Of a stretch of DNA of 10,720 nucleotides, positions 1 to 5,498 are shown piece by piece. The position numbers and the translations under genes were made by a program. The notes below the pieces were generated by a model that worked only from the letters and a program-made list of their open reading frames with translations, was not told the DNA's origin and searched no databases. Position 1 is the first letter of the stretch. The number at the start of each line of letters is the position of its first letter. Source of the stretch: Anaerolineales bacterium UBA6131. Its GTDB lineage: Bacteria; Chloroflexota; Anaerolineae; UBA2200. The stretch covers positions 1-10,720 of the forward strand of contig DIVN01000236.1 in assembly GCA_002435875.1 (NCBI GenBank). The letters are read 5' to 3'.

Positions 1-100
1 CCCAGATGGCAATGTCAACCAACACAGGGAGAACAATCAGCCAGATTCTCCTTGTGGTTCGGCTGAAACCATCGGATATCGTTTCGATTACACTCATCAT
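1..100 (-). CDS. N-terminus of a putative membrane protein (partial, runs off the left edge)
   Basis: Only the first 33 codons are inside the window. The frame opens with two consecutive ATG codons (98-100 and 95-97) and has no stop to the window edge. The N-terminus is a short polar stretch ending in basic residues (RTTRR, about residues 14-18). A hydrophobic run follows (WLIVLPVLVDIAIW), which looks like the start of a first transmembrane helix with the basic residues on the cytoplasmic side. A purine-rich ribosome site (GGAGAAGAAG, complement of 102-111) lies just upstream, and a good promoter lies at 120-148. From memory, membrane proteins of unknown function in Chloroflexota begin in a similar way (a helix with LPV.LD..LW), but I cannot name a family. 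It diverges from the SAM hydrolase gene. Confidence 0.72.
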   Translation of the reverse strand, partial: MMSVIETISDGFSRTTRRIWLIVLPVLVDIAIW

Positions 101-119
101 GCTTCTTCTCCGACGGACT

Positions 120-148
120 ATTTTACCACATTCGTCCGCCGGCCTCAA
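120..148 (-). promoter_or_regulatory. Sigma-70-type promoter of the left-edge membrane protein gene
   Basis: Read on the minus strand, TTGAGG (143-148) and TAAAAT (120-125) are separated by exactly 17 bp. The expected transcription start is near 113, giving a leader of only about 13 nt that holds just the ribosome site. Hexamer quality, spacing and placement agree, but no experiment supports it. Confidence 0.6.
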
Positions 149-274
149 GTGGGCACAGATGGTCGGCGCCCAACACACTCCAGTGCGCAGACGACCAAAC
201 GTCCAAAGTCATGGGGTACACCGGACGCAGGCGCAGTCTTGATGCACGAGGGGCCGCCGTCGGAGCGTTGTTGC

Positions 275-303
275 TTGACCCCATGCCTGTACGCGGGTAG
301 AAT
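275..303 (+). promoter_or_regulatory. Sigma-70-type promoter of the SAM hydrolase gene
   Basis: TTGACC (275-280) and TAGAAT (298-303) are separated by 17 bp. The predicted start near 310 leaves about 12 nt before the ATG at 322, essentially just the ribosome site AGGGAAAAG (311-319). The rest of the divergent gap (101-274) holds only the oppositely directed promoter at 120-148; I see no other gene in it. Confidence 0.62.
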
Positions 304-321
304 CGCGATCAGGGAAAAGCG

Positions 322-1095
322 ATGGCGATTGTGACACTGCTTACGGACTTTGGTTGGGAAGATGCCTATGCTGGTATCCTGCACGGTGTCATTCTTCGAC
401 TGAACCCTCTGGCCACAATCGTGGACATAACCCACGGCATACCGCCTTTCGACGTTCATGCAGCAGCCTACGTGTTGTCAACCGCGTATCGTTTCTTTCC
501 CCCAGACGCCATCCATGTCACTGTTGTCGATCCGGGAGTGGGCAGCGAGCGAAGGCCAGTGGCAATTCGCACCGAGTGTGGCACCTTTGTGGCTCCCGAC
601 AATGGAGCGCTCAGCTACGTTTTGGACCACGAGCCTATCTGTGCAGCGGTGCACCTTACCAATCCGCGCTTCTGGTTGCCGGTGCTGAGTTCGACCTTCC
701 ACGGGCGAGATATCTTTGCTCCGGTTGCCGCGCATCTGTCGCTAGGTGTGGCACTGGAAGACATGGGGCCTGTGCTGAGTGACCCCCATCGACTTCCGTT
801 GCCTGAGGTCGAGACCAGCGGCAATGCCATCATCGGCCGGGTTGTCCACGTGGACCACTATGGCAATTTAGTCACTGACATCCCGCAGCAAATGCTGGGC
901 GAGCGCCAGCTTGAGATCGAAATCGCGGGGCATCGGGTGTGCACGCTGACAAGATCGTTCGTGGGAGTGTCAGAAGGCGAGTTGCTGGCCTATTGGGGCT
1001 CAGGCGGACACCTGGAGTTGGGCATACGAAACGGTCGCGCAGCGGACGAGCTGGCGATCCATCGTTTTGAGCGAGTGACTCTGCGCATCCTGTGA
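322..1095 (+). CDS. SAM hydrolase (S-adenosyl-L-methionine hydroxide adenosyltransferase, DUF62 family)
   Basis: Members of this family cleave S-adenosylmethionine with water (hydroxide) to adenosine and L-methionine. They are relatives of the fluorinating and chlorinating SAM enzymes, and this one is expected to be cytoplasmic. The 257-residue length is normal. Visible family motifs in order are LLTDFG (6-11), VVDPGVG (68-74), APDNGAL (91-97), FHGRDIFAPVAA (126-137) and HYGNLVTDI (179-187). The Asp-Arg-His set described for the hydrolase branch is present as D70, R77 and H127, which favours hydrolase over halogenase. The N-terminal domain (1 to about 160) binds SAM; the rest is the C-terminal beta domain. 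The start is fixed by the ribosome site AGGGAAAAG and by the TDFG motif beginning at residue 8. It diverges from the left-edge membrane protein, with the hydrolase gene at 1243 downstream. Confidence 0.93.
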   Translation: MAIVTLLTDFGWEDAYAGILHGVILRLNPLATIVDITHGIPPFDVHAAAYVLSTAYRFFPPDAIHVTVVDPGVGSERRPVAIRTECGTFVAPDNGALSYVLDHEPICAAVHLTNPRFWLPVLSSTFHGRDIFAPVAAHLSLGVALEDMGPVLSDPHRLPLPEVETSGNAIIGRVVHVDHYGNLVTDIPQQMLGERQLEIEIAGHRVCTLTRSFVGVSEGELLAYWGSGGHLELGIRNGRAADELAIHRFERVTLRIL

Positions 1096-1127
1096 TCGCC
1101 GACCAAGACCCAAGTTGCGTCCCTTCT

Positions 1128-1174
1128 GGCTCGCCGCCGAGCCGGCGGTTTGCGCAGGTGCGTGGCACTTGCGC
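1128..1174 (+). terminator. Two adjacent hairpins behind the SAM hydrolase gene, possible transcription end
   Basis: The first hairpin can fold as CCGCC-GAGCC-GGCGG (1134-1148) followed by TTT, or alternatively as GGCTCG-CCGC-CGAGCC (1128-1143). The second is a 10-bp stem (1152-1161 with 1165-1174) containing one G-U pair and a 3-nt GTG loop. It has no T run after it on either strand, so only the first hairpin resembles an intrinsic terminator, and a weak one. Pairings were checked base by hand; function is inferred. Confidence 0.4.
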
Positions 1175-1242
1175 CAGCACTGTCACAATTCGAGTAGCAG
1201 TCCAGCCGACAGTTGCGCTAACTCTGCCAAAGGAGGTGTAGA

Positions 1243-1758
1243 ATGGCTAATGTAGTCATCATAGTCGACATGCTGCGAGGGTTCCTGGAGGAAGGATTCC
1301 CCCTGTTCTGTGGGCCAGACGCCCGCGCGATCATTCCCAATGTGCAGCAACTATTGCAGAAGGAGCGCAGCAGCAAGTCGCACTTCATTTACCTGGTTGA
1401 CACTCATGAAGCTGACGACAAGGAGTTCCAAATGTTCCCGGCGCATTGTATCCGTGGAACTGTGGAAACGGAGATCATACCTGAGCTGGCCGCCTTCGAG
1501 GGCCACACCGTACCCAAGAGGCGCTACAGTGGTTTCTTCGGGACGCCTCTCGATGACTTGCTGAGAGCTGCACAACCGGCCAAACTCATTGTCGTAGGTG
1601 TGTGCACAGACATTTGCGTCATGCACACGGTCGCGGATGCGCGAAACCGGGATTATGCTGTTGAGGTTCCGCGCAACTGCGTGGCTAGCTTCGACGCCGA
1701 AGCCCATGCCTTTGCATTGAAACACATGGAGCGCATCTTGGGGGCCAGAATAGTCTGA
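1243..1758 (+). CDS. Isochorismatase-family cysteine hydrolase, nicotinamidase-like
   Basis: A cytoplasmic amidase of the isochorismatase/nicotinamidase fold, 171 residues and slightly short for the family. The catalytic triad is readable: D9 in VIIVDM, K92 in VPKRRYSGFFGT, and the nucleophile C125 in GVCTDICVMHT. The segment D53-T-H55 followed by MFPAHCIRGT (64-73) resembles the metal-binding and WP.HC..GT region of nicotinamidases (PncA), with F65 in place of Trp. This suggests nicotinamide deamidation to nicotinate in NAD salvage, but the family also includes isochorismatases and other amidases, so the substrate is uncertain. The start is set by an almost ideal ribosome site, AAAGGAGGTG (1229-1238). 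It lies 147 bp behind the SAM hydrolase and I could not find a convincing promoter of its own. Confidence 0.85.
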   Translation: MANVVIIVDMLRGFLEEGFPLFCGPDARAIIPNVQQLLQKERSSKSHFIYLVDTHEADDKEFQMFPAHCIRGTVETEIIPELAAFEGHTVPKRRYSGFFGTPLDDLLRAAQPAKLIVVGVCTDICVMHTVADARNRDYAVEVPRNCVASFDAEAHAFALKHMERILGARIV

Positions 1759-1889
1759 TTGGGTCGACCTGAGGAATGTGCGGGATATCTACCTCTGTGA
1801 CCAGCCGCGGTCCATCGCCGGAGCCTCGACTGCAGCAGGCCATTCACCTTGTCGGCTGCTTCAACAGGAGCTACATCAGGCTTGGAGCG

Positions 1890-2306
1890 CTAATCAATCT
1901 CCTCGTCAGCTCCGGTTTCGGCCTCTTCGTCTTCGTAGCGATCGTCTAGGTCGTCGTCGAAGGCATCGGCATCTTCCTCGTCAAGCGCAGGCTCTGGCTC
2001 TAGGGTGGATGTGCGCTGTAGCATGGCATACAGTTCAGTCAGGCGTCTGCGGGCGATAGGATTTGAGGGATGCTGCCGTAGGTTCTCTTCGTACGCTTGG
2101 GCAGCCTCCTCATACCTGTTTAGCGCATAGTAGGCATTGCCCAAGCGGTTGCGAGCCTGGGTATCATTGGGCATTAGCTCAATGATCCGCATGTTCATTT
2201 GTATGGCCTCTTCCCACTGGCCCATCTGGGTCAATTCCACAGCTTTGTCGGTCCACCGCTTGCGAAGCTCTTCGCGGACTCGAGATTTGGAAATGTTTAG
2301 CTCCAT
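1890..2306 (-). CDS. Small tetratricopeptide-repeat protein with acidic C-terminal tail
   Basis: A 138-residue protein, probably cytoplasmic and a protein-protein adaptor; no enzymatic motif is visible. After a basic N-terminus (SKSRVREELRKRW, 6-18) come two TPR-like helix pairs, roughly 17-47 (GQWEEAIQMNMRIIELMPND) and 51-82 (AYYALNRYEEAAQAYEENL), with the usual G/A/Y/P spacing. From about 108 to 138 the tail is nearly all Asp and Glu and likely disordered. There is no signal peptide or membrane segment. The ATG at 2304-2306 is preceded by GGAGAG with good spacing and by a promoter at 2340-2367. It converges with the hydrolase gene on the left and diverges from the lipoprotein gene on the right. 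The specific partner or pathway is unknown. Confidence 0.82.
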   Translation of the reverse strand: MELNISKSRVREELRKRWTDKAVELTQMGQWEEAIQMNMRIIELMPNDTQARNRLGNAYYALNRYEEAAQAYEENLRQHPSNPIARRRLTELYAMLQRTSTLEPEPALDEEDADAFDDDLDDRYEDEEAETGADEEID

Positions 2307-2339
2307 ATTGTCTCTCCTGCATGACGAAAACGTGAGTCA

Positions 2340-2367
2340 ATTGTACGCCGTTCCGCCGCTTTGGCAA
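2340..2367 (-). promoter_or_regulatory. Promoter of the TPR protein gene
   Basis: On the minus strand TTGCCA (2362-2367) and TACAAT (2340-2345) are 16 bp apart. The predicted start is about 27 nt before the ATG. The -35 box lies inside a perfect palindrome (2363-2377, listed separately), suggesting repressor control. Confidence 0.55.
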
Positions 2368-2377
2368 GTGACTTGCC
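2363..2377. promoter_or_regulatory. Perfect 15-bp palindrome, candidate operator
   Basis: GGCAAGT-G-ACTTGCC is a perfect inverted repeat with 7-bp arms and one central base. It overlaps the -35 hexamer of the TPR promoter and lies about 36 bp upstream of the lipoprotein promoter's -35 box, in the gap between the two divergent genes. The placement is what a dimeric repressor site would have; the regulator is unknown. Confidence 0.42.
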
Positions 2378-2412
2378 TTATCGTCACGGCAGAGCCAGGG
2401 CTTCGTCCTGGG

Positions 2413-2441
2413 TTGGGGCTTTGTCCACTGCCGGGTATAAT
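2413..2441 (+). promoter_or_regulatory. Promoter of the lipoprotein gene
   Basis: TTGGGG (2413-2418) and a consensus TATAAT (2436-2441) are 17 bp apart. The predicted start near 2448 gives a leader of about 45 nt before the ATG at 2493. The -10 is ideal and the -35 only moderate. Confidence 0.58.
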
Positions 2442-2492
2442 GAATATGAGCAAGCGCGAGGCACCAAGCCCACGCTCACAAGAGAGGCAAGG

Positions 2493-3215
2493 ATGAGGTC
2501 AATGGCAAGACGCTTTGTGCTGGGACTGCTGGCAGTCGCGGTGCTGACTGCTGCCACGGGGTGCGCTGGATTCCTGACCAGGGCAACACCGACAAGCAAG
2601 CCTGGCAAACCCGTGCCGACTACGATGCTTGAGGCACGAGATGCTGCGCTGACTTTTTTGAGAGGGCGATATCCTGCATCGGCCCCTGCGGCGGATGCGC
2701 GCTGGGTCGGCCTGGATACAACACCGCCAGATTTCCCCGCCACTACCTCCGCTGCTTTCTCCAGTAGCAGCTGGGTGATGAACGTCTGGTCACCCCTGGT
2801 ATCTACAGGTACGTTGTTTGAGATTGACCTGGGCAACCACGAGTCAGGTCTGCACTGGGCTGGGAAGCTGGACCAGGGGCACATGATCATGGAGTCTAAC
2901 TGGAACATCCCCGTTGACGCTCTGGTAGTGCGAGATAGCGTTCTGGATTACTATCGGCAGGCCTACCCAGAGATGGGGCTGCCGGTTGACTTACTCTGGA
3001 TTGGCGAGCGCACGACCCCGGAAGGCTCAACAGGTTATGAGCGATGCCGTTTTGTGGCAGCCGGCTGGCAGCTTGACATAGCCTATGAGGTGGCTCGTCC
3101 CGATCAGGTCCTGTATCAGGTCCAGCTGGCAAATCCGGCCGCAAGTCTCGACTGGCAGTGTCAGGTTGACGCCCAGGGCCAGATACTGGAGATTCGCCCC
3201 CCATCATCAAGCTAG
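2493..3215 (+). CDS. Predicted lipoprotein with two tandem PepSY-like units
   Basis: Exported lipoprotein of unknown function, 240 residues. The signal peptide has a basic start (MRSMARRF), a hydrophobic core (VLGLLAVAVLTA, 9-20) and a lipobox-like ending at C24 (AATGC), somewhat off the classic L-x-x-C. A Pro/Thr/Lys linker follows (31-44). The mature part is an internal duplication. Unit 1 (about 48-134) and unit 2 (about 147-233) share the order RD..L.(F/Y)(L/Y)R..YP, W(V/I)G, TTP, a central W.(M/L)(N/D), then L-W-(A/Q)-x-(K/V)-(L/V)-D-x-(G/Q) near the unit end. The endings (KLDQGHMI and QVDAQGQI) look like the VD..G.I close of PepSY-type domains, a guess at family. The ATG at 2493 is preferred over an in-frame TTG at 2361 because it gives a clean signal peptide and lies just after GAGGCAAGG and downstream of the promoter. 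ATG 2502 is an alternative. Confidence 0.8.
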   Translation: MRSMARRFVLGLLAVAVLTAATGCAGFLTRATPTSKPGKPVPTTMLEARDAALTFLRGRYPASAPAADARWVGLDTTPPDFPATTSAAFSSSSWVMNVWSPLVSTGTLFEIDLGNHESGLHWAGKLDQGHMIMESNWNIPVDALVVRDSVLDYYRQAYPEMGLPVDLLWIGERTTPEGSTGYERCRFVAAGWQLDIAYEVARPDQVLYQVQLANPAASLDWQCQVDAQGQILEIRPPSSS

Positions 3216-3323
3216 TGGCGATCCATCTGCGGCAGGAGTCGCTGGCCGCGTAGTATGCTTGAGGCCCACGAACGTGAACACTCCGTCTCGTGTCTCCCTT
3301 GACATTTCCTCGTCTTGATTGTC

Positions 3324-3341
3324 GATTGCCATGCGGCAATC
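3324..3341 (+). terminator. 7-bp perfect hairpin downstream of the lipoprotein gene
   Basis: GATTGCC-ATGC-GGCAATC folds perfectly with a 4-nt loop, about 108 nt past the lipoprotein stop codon. There is no T run after it, so it is not a classical intrinsic terminator; it could protect a transcript 3' end or be chance. Confidence 0.3.
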
Positions 3342-3447
3342 TCACCCCACGTTGCACCACGCTCGTGGTCAGGCTGCATACGGCCCTCTGACGCCGAGCA
3401 CTTGTGGCTGGCCTGGTGCCATAGTGGGGCGACAGTTGCAGGCTTGG

Positions 3448-3476
3448 TTTGCGGGCCTTTAGAGGCTGGGTATAAT
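3448..3476 (+). promoter_or_regulatory. Promoter of the acyltransferase (and possibly peroxiredoxin) unit
   Basis: A consensus TATAAT lies at 3471-3476. The best -35 candidate at 17 bp is TTTGCG (3448-3453), which is weak; TTGGTT at 3444-3449 is closer to consensus but 21 bp away. A weak -35 beside an ideal -10 often goes with activator dependence. The predicted start near 3483 gives a leader of about 120 nt. Confidence 0.5.
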
Positions 3477-3499
3477 GTGCCGCATTAGGCCATACCCAG
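3466..3499. repeat. 8-bp inverted repeat spanning the -10 box
   Basis: CTGGGTAT (3466-3473) and ATACCCAG (3492-3499) are perfect inverted copies separated by 18 bp. The left arm covers half of the TATAAT box and the right arm lies just past the predicted transcription start. A bound dimer would block the promoter; alternatively it is chance. Confidence 0.4.
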
Positions 3500-3601
3500 T
3501 GGCTGCTTTCATGATTGGCAACACGACACGGCGCCAGAATTGCGGTCCGCGAGTGTTGTACCGTCCGTAGCTAACCGTGAGCGTAGTGTGAAGGAGAATG
3601 C

Positions 3602-4738
3602 ATGGGTAATCTCGAGATCAGCGAGGTCCTGGATGCGGGCACCAGACGTGAGATAGTTATGCTCCCCTGGGCTGTGTACAGCGGGGACCGCAACTGGGTA
3701 CCGCCCCTGATCAAGGAGCACGAGGGATTGTTGGACCCCAACCGCAATCCCTTTTTCCGCAAAGCGGAAGTGGCGCTTTGGGCAGCTCGCCGTGACGGAT
3801 CCTTGGTTGGCACGATCGCGAGCTTCATCGACCCCGATTTCAACGCGCATCTGCACACTAGGGTGGGTTTCTGGGGTTTCTTCGAAGTACTGAATGACTA
3901 CGAAGCGGCGGCCGGACTTTTTGCCCAGGCCCGTGATTGGCTGCGCGATCGTGGCATGCAGGAGTTGCGAGGCCCCATCAACTTCCATCGCGATCGAGAG
4001 AGGGGTCTTCTGGTGAGTGGCGATGATTGCCCCCCGCCGCTCCTGTGTGCGCATTCCCCTGGTTATTACAAGGGTTTTGCGGAGCGCTTTGGGATGCGCA
4101 AGTACGCTGACGATCTGTGTAGGCGGCTGTGGGTTTCGGACGTTGTGGGGCCTGCGGGAGAGCTTCCTCCTCGTATCGCACGTCTCGAAAAGGTTGCGCA
4201 GCGCCGCTCACATATCAAGATCCGAAAGGCCTCCTTCGATAGATGGGATGCCGAAGTACAACTGGTGCAGGAGCTCTACGATGCCACCATCGGCAAGCTA
4301 CCAGATCATGTTCCGTGGTCGAGCGAGGACATGCATAGTTTTGCTGCTGAGGTACGCGCGTTCCTCGATCCTGACTTTGTGTTGTTTGGTGAGGTGGAGG
4401 GGAAGACGGTGGGTTGTCTCGTGGCCTTCCTCGACTTTAATCAGATGCTCCTACGCATGAACGGACGTGTCGACGGCTGGCGCAAATTGGTGGCCTGGTG
4501 GCATCTAAAGCACGTGGACACCATCAGCCTCAAGATAGGCGGAGTCTTGGAGGAATACCAGGGGCGCGGCATCGAGGCGCTCATGCTTGTGCAGATCGCC
4601 AAGGCCGCGGTACGACGGGGTTTTCGTATGGTGGATTTGTCCCTTCTCGCCGAGGAAAACGACAAGCTTACCACGCTGGTAGGACACTTTCCTGCGCAAG
4701 AGTACAAGCGTTACCGGGTCTATACGCTGCCTATCTGA
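3602..4738 (+). CDS. YghO-like GNAT-fold N-acyltransferase
   Basis: A 378-residue cytoplasmic protein close in length to E. coli YghO and built like two acyltransferase folds. The N-terminal part has YSGDRNWVPPL (26-36) and RNPFF (48-52), followed by a beta-rich acetyltransferase-like stretch (FRKAEVALWAARRDGSLVGTIA, about 52-73). The central signature of this family is GPINFHRDRERGLLVSG (124-140), then D-CPPP and HSPGYYKGFAERFGMRKYADDL (151-172). The C-terminal part (about 205-378) has a second GNAT-like fold, with VLEEYQGRGIEALML (315-329) as the likely acyl-CoA-binding turn. The substrate is not known for this family. An AAGGAG site (3591-3596) fixes the start. The peroxiredoxin gene begins 64 nt downstream with no clear promoter between, so the two may be co-transcribed. 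Confidence 0.8.
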   Translation: MGNLEISEVLDAGTRREIVMLPWAVYSGDRNWVPPLIKEHEGLLDPNRNPFFRKAEVALWAARRDGSLVGTIASFIDPDFNAHLHTRVGFWGFFEVLNDYEAAAGLFAQARDWLRDRGMQELRGPINFHRDRERGLLVSGDDCPPPLLCAHSPGYYKGFAERFGMRKYADDLCRRLWVSDVVGPAGELPPRIARLEKVAQRRSHIKIRKASFDRWDAEVQLVQELYDATIGKLPDHVPWSSEDMHSFAAEVRAFLDPDFVLFGEVEGKTVGCLVAFLDFNQMLLRMNGRVDGWRKLVAWWHLKHVDTISLKIGGVLEEYQGRGIEALMLVQIAKAAVRRGFRMVDLSLLAEENDKLTTLVGHFPAQEYKRYRVYTLPI

Positions 4739-4802
4739 GGCGCATAGCCAAGCGGCACCTGGCAGTACTTGACTACACATGCACAGTCTGGAAGGAGGCA
4801 GT

Positions 4803-5261
4803 ATGCTGGAGAAGGGTGACGTGGCTCCCGATTTTGAGCTTGTATCGGACGCTGGAGAGAAAGTCAAACTATCCAGTTTTCGGGGGCATAAGGTAGTGCT
4901 GTATTTCTACCCCAAAGCCAACAGCTCGGGCTGAACGGCTCATGCGCAGGGATTCCGTGACGAATCCGACAAGATCGCGGCCGCGAATGCCGTAGTGGTA
5001 GGTGTTAGTCCTGATCCTCTGGGTGCCCTCCAAAAGTTCCGTGCGAAGAACAACTTGCCATTCGTACTACTGTCCGACCCAGACCATCTGGTGGCTGAGA
5101 CGTATGGGGTCTGGGGTGAGAAGAAGATGTATGGCAAGTCCTTCATGGGCATCGTCCGCAGCCACTTTGTAATTGACGAGTTTGGCAAGATCGTTGATGC
5201 CCAACGCAAAGTCAGTCCGACGGAGAGTGTCGCGCTGGCGGTCAAGACACTGACGACCTAG
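4803..5261 (+). CDS. Selenocysteine-containing peroxiredoxin (BCP/PrxQ type) with in-frame UGA at the peroxidatic position
   Basis: Thiol peroxidase that would reduce H2O2 or organic hydroperoxides. Read through one in-frame TGA (4932-4934, codon 44) the product is 152 residues, the normal BCP length. It aligns without gaps around the active site to E. coli BCP: GDVAPDFEL (5-13), F-RG (26-28), LYFYPKANSSG (33-43), then codon 44 exactly where BCP has its peroxidatic cysteine (YPKAMTPGC), then T-AHA-Q-GFRD. Downstream, LLSDPDHLVAETYGVWGEKKMYGK (89-112) and the conserved R119 are intact. The usual second (resolving) cysteine is Q50, and the product has no cysteine at all, implying a 1-Sec enzyme resolved by an outside thiol. 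The ATG follows AAGGAGG (4792-4798). A stem-loop fitting a bacterial SECIS lies just after the TGA. The less likely alternative is a pseudogene with one nonsense mutation. Confidence 0.87.
4932..4967 (+). promoter_or_regulatory. Candidate bacterial SECIS element directing Sec insertion at UGA
   Basis: The TGA (4932-4934) is followed by a perfect 6-bp stem GGATTC (4950-4955) / GAATCC (4962-4967) with a 6-nt loop CGUGAC (4956-4961). The loop starts 21 nt after the UGA and has G as its second base. Both match the published general model for bacterial SECIS elements: upper stem and small loop within about 16-37 nt of UGA, and G among the first two loop bases. A lower stem between CGGC (4936-4939) and GCCG (4980-4983) is possible. 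The element lies inside the coding sequence, as bacterial SECIS elements do. Confidence 0.72.
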
Positions 5262-5278
5262 AGGCAGCCTCGTCCGCT

Positions 5279-5308
5279 GCGCCCGAGGTCTCTGTTTGCG
5301 TCGGGTGC
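5279..5308 (+). terminator. Hairpin just after the peroxiredoxin stop codon
   Basis: GCGCCCGA (5279-5286) pairs with TCGGGTGC (5301-5308) over 8 bp including one G-U, with a 14-nt loop, starting 17 nt past the stop. No T run follows, so termination is uncertain. A competing 5-bp hairpin GCAGC/GCTGC (5264-5280) overlaps it. The rest of the gap up to the mltG end (5309-5498) holds nothing I can call. Confidence 0.35.
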
Positions 5309-5498
5309 TAAGATCGAGCGAGTGCAGATGGACCGAGCCCTATCCTCGAATGCAGTTCTAGCGGCGTGAGACGGGGCGGTTGCGCGCTTGTATGCGCTGG
5401 CTTTCTTGCTTTGCCTGTGCTCGCTCAGGCCAGGAGAGGCGGTTTACGTTCACTCGGGCTGACGGATCGCACAAGTTTTCAGCGCGGGTCTTGCGCGG

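Larger units (their letters stand above)
3216..3601. other. 386-bp intergenic region with hairpins, a promoter and a leader; no gene seen
   Basis: No frame here has a coding look. The first part carries a 7-bp perfect hairpin (3324-3341) and a small inverted repeat, ACCACG-CT-CGTGGT (3356-3369). The second part has the promoter at 3448-3476 with an inverted repeat across it (3466-3499). The last ~120 nt would be the transcribed leader of the acyltransferase gene; I see only minor inverted repeats in it, such as GCGG-T-CCGC (3542-3550), and no recognisable riboswitch. Confidence 0.6.

Noticed and set aside
322..1095. Fluorinase or chlorinase (halogenating SAM enzyme)
   Set aside because: The Asp-Arg-His set (D70, R77, H127) of the hydrolase branch is present, and there is no biosynthetic cluster around it.
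1759..1889. Intrinsic terminator between the convergent genes
   Set aside because: Only imperfect GCAGC/GGCTGC pairing and no T run on either strand; not convincing enough to list.
2361..2492. Upstream TTG start extending the lipoprotein by 44 residues
   Set aside because: It would bury the signal peptide inside the protein and would start upstream of the predicted promoter at 2413-2441.
4995..5261. Separate short 88-residue gene starting at an internal GTG
   Set aside because: It is the C-terminal half of the peroxiredoxin in the same frame as the ATG at 4803; reading the TGA as Sec joins both halves with family spacing.
4803..5261. Peroxiredoxin as a pseudogene with a nonsense mutation
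   Set aside because: There is only one stop, exactly at the catalytic Cys codon, with no frameshift, conserved residues intact on both sides and a SECIS-like hairpin after it. Not fully excluded without the rest of the genome.
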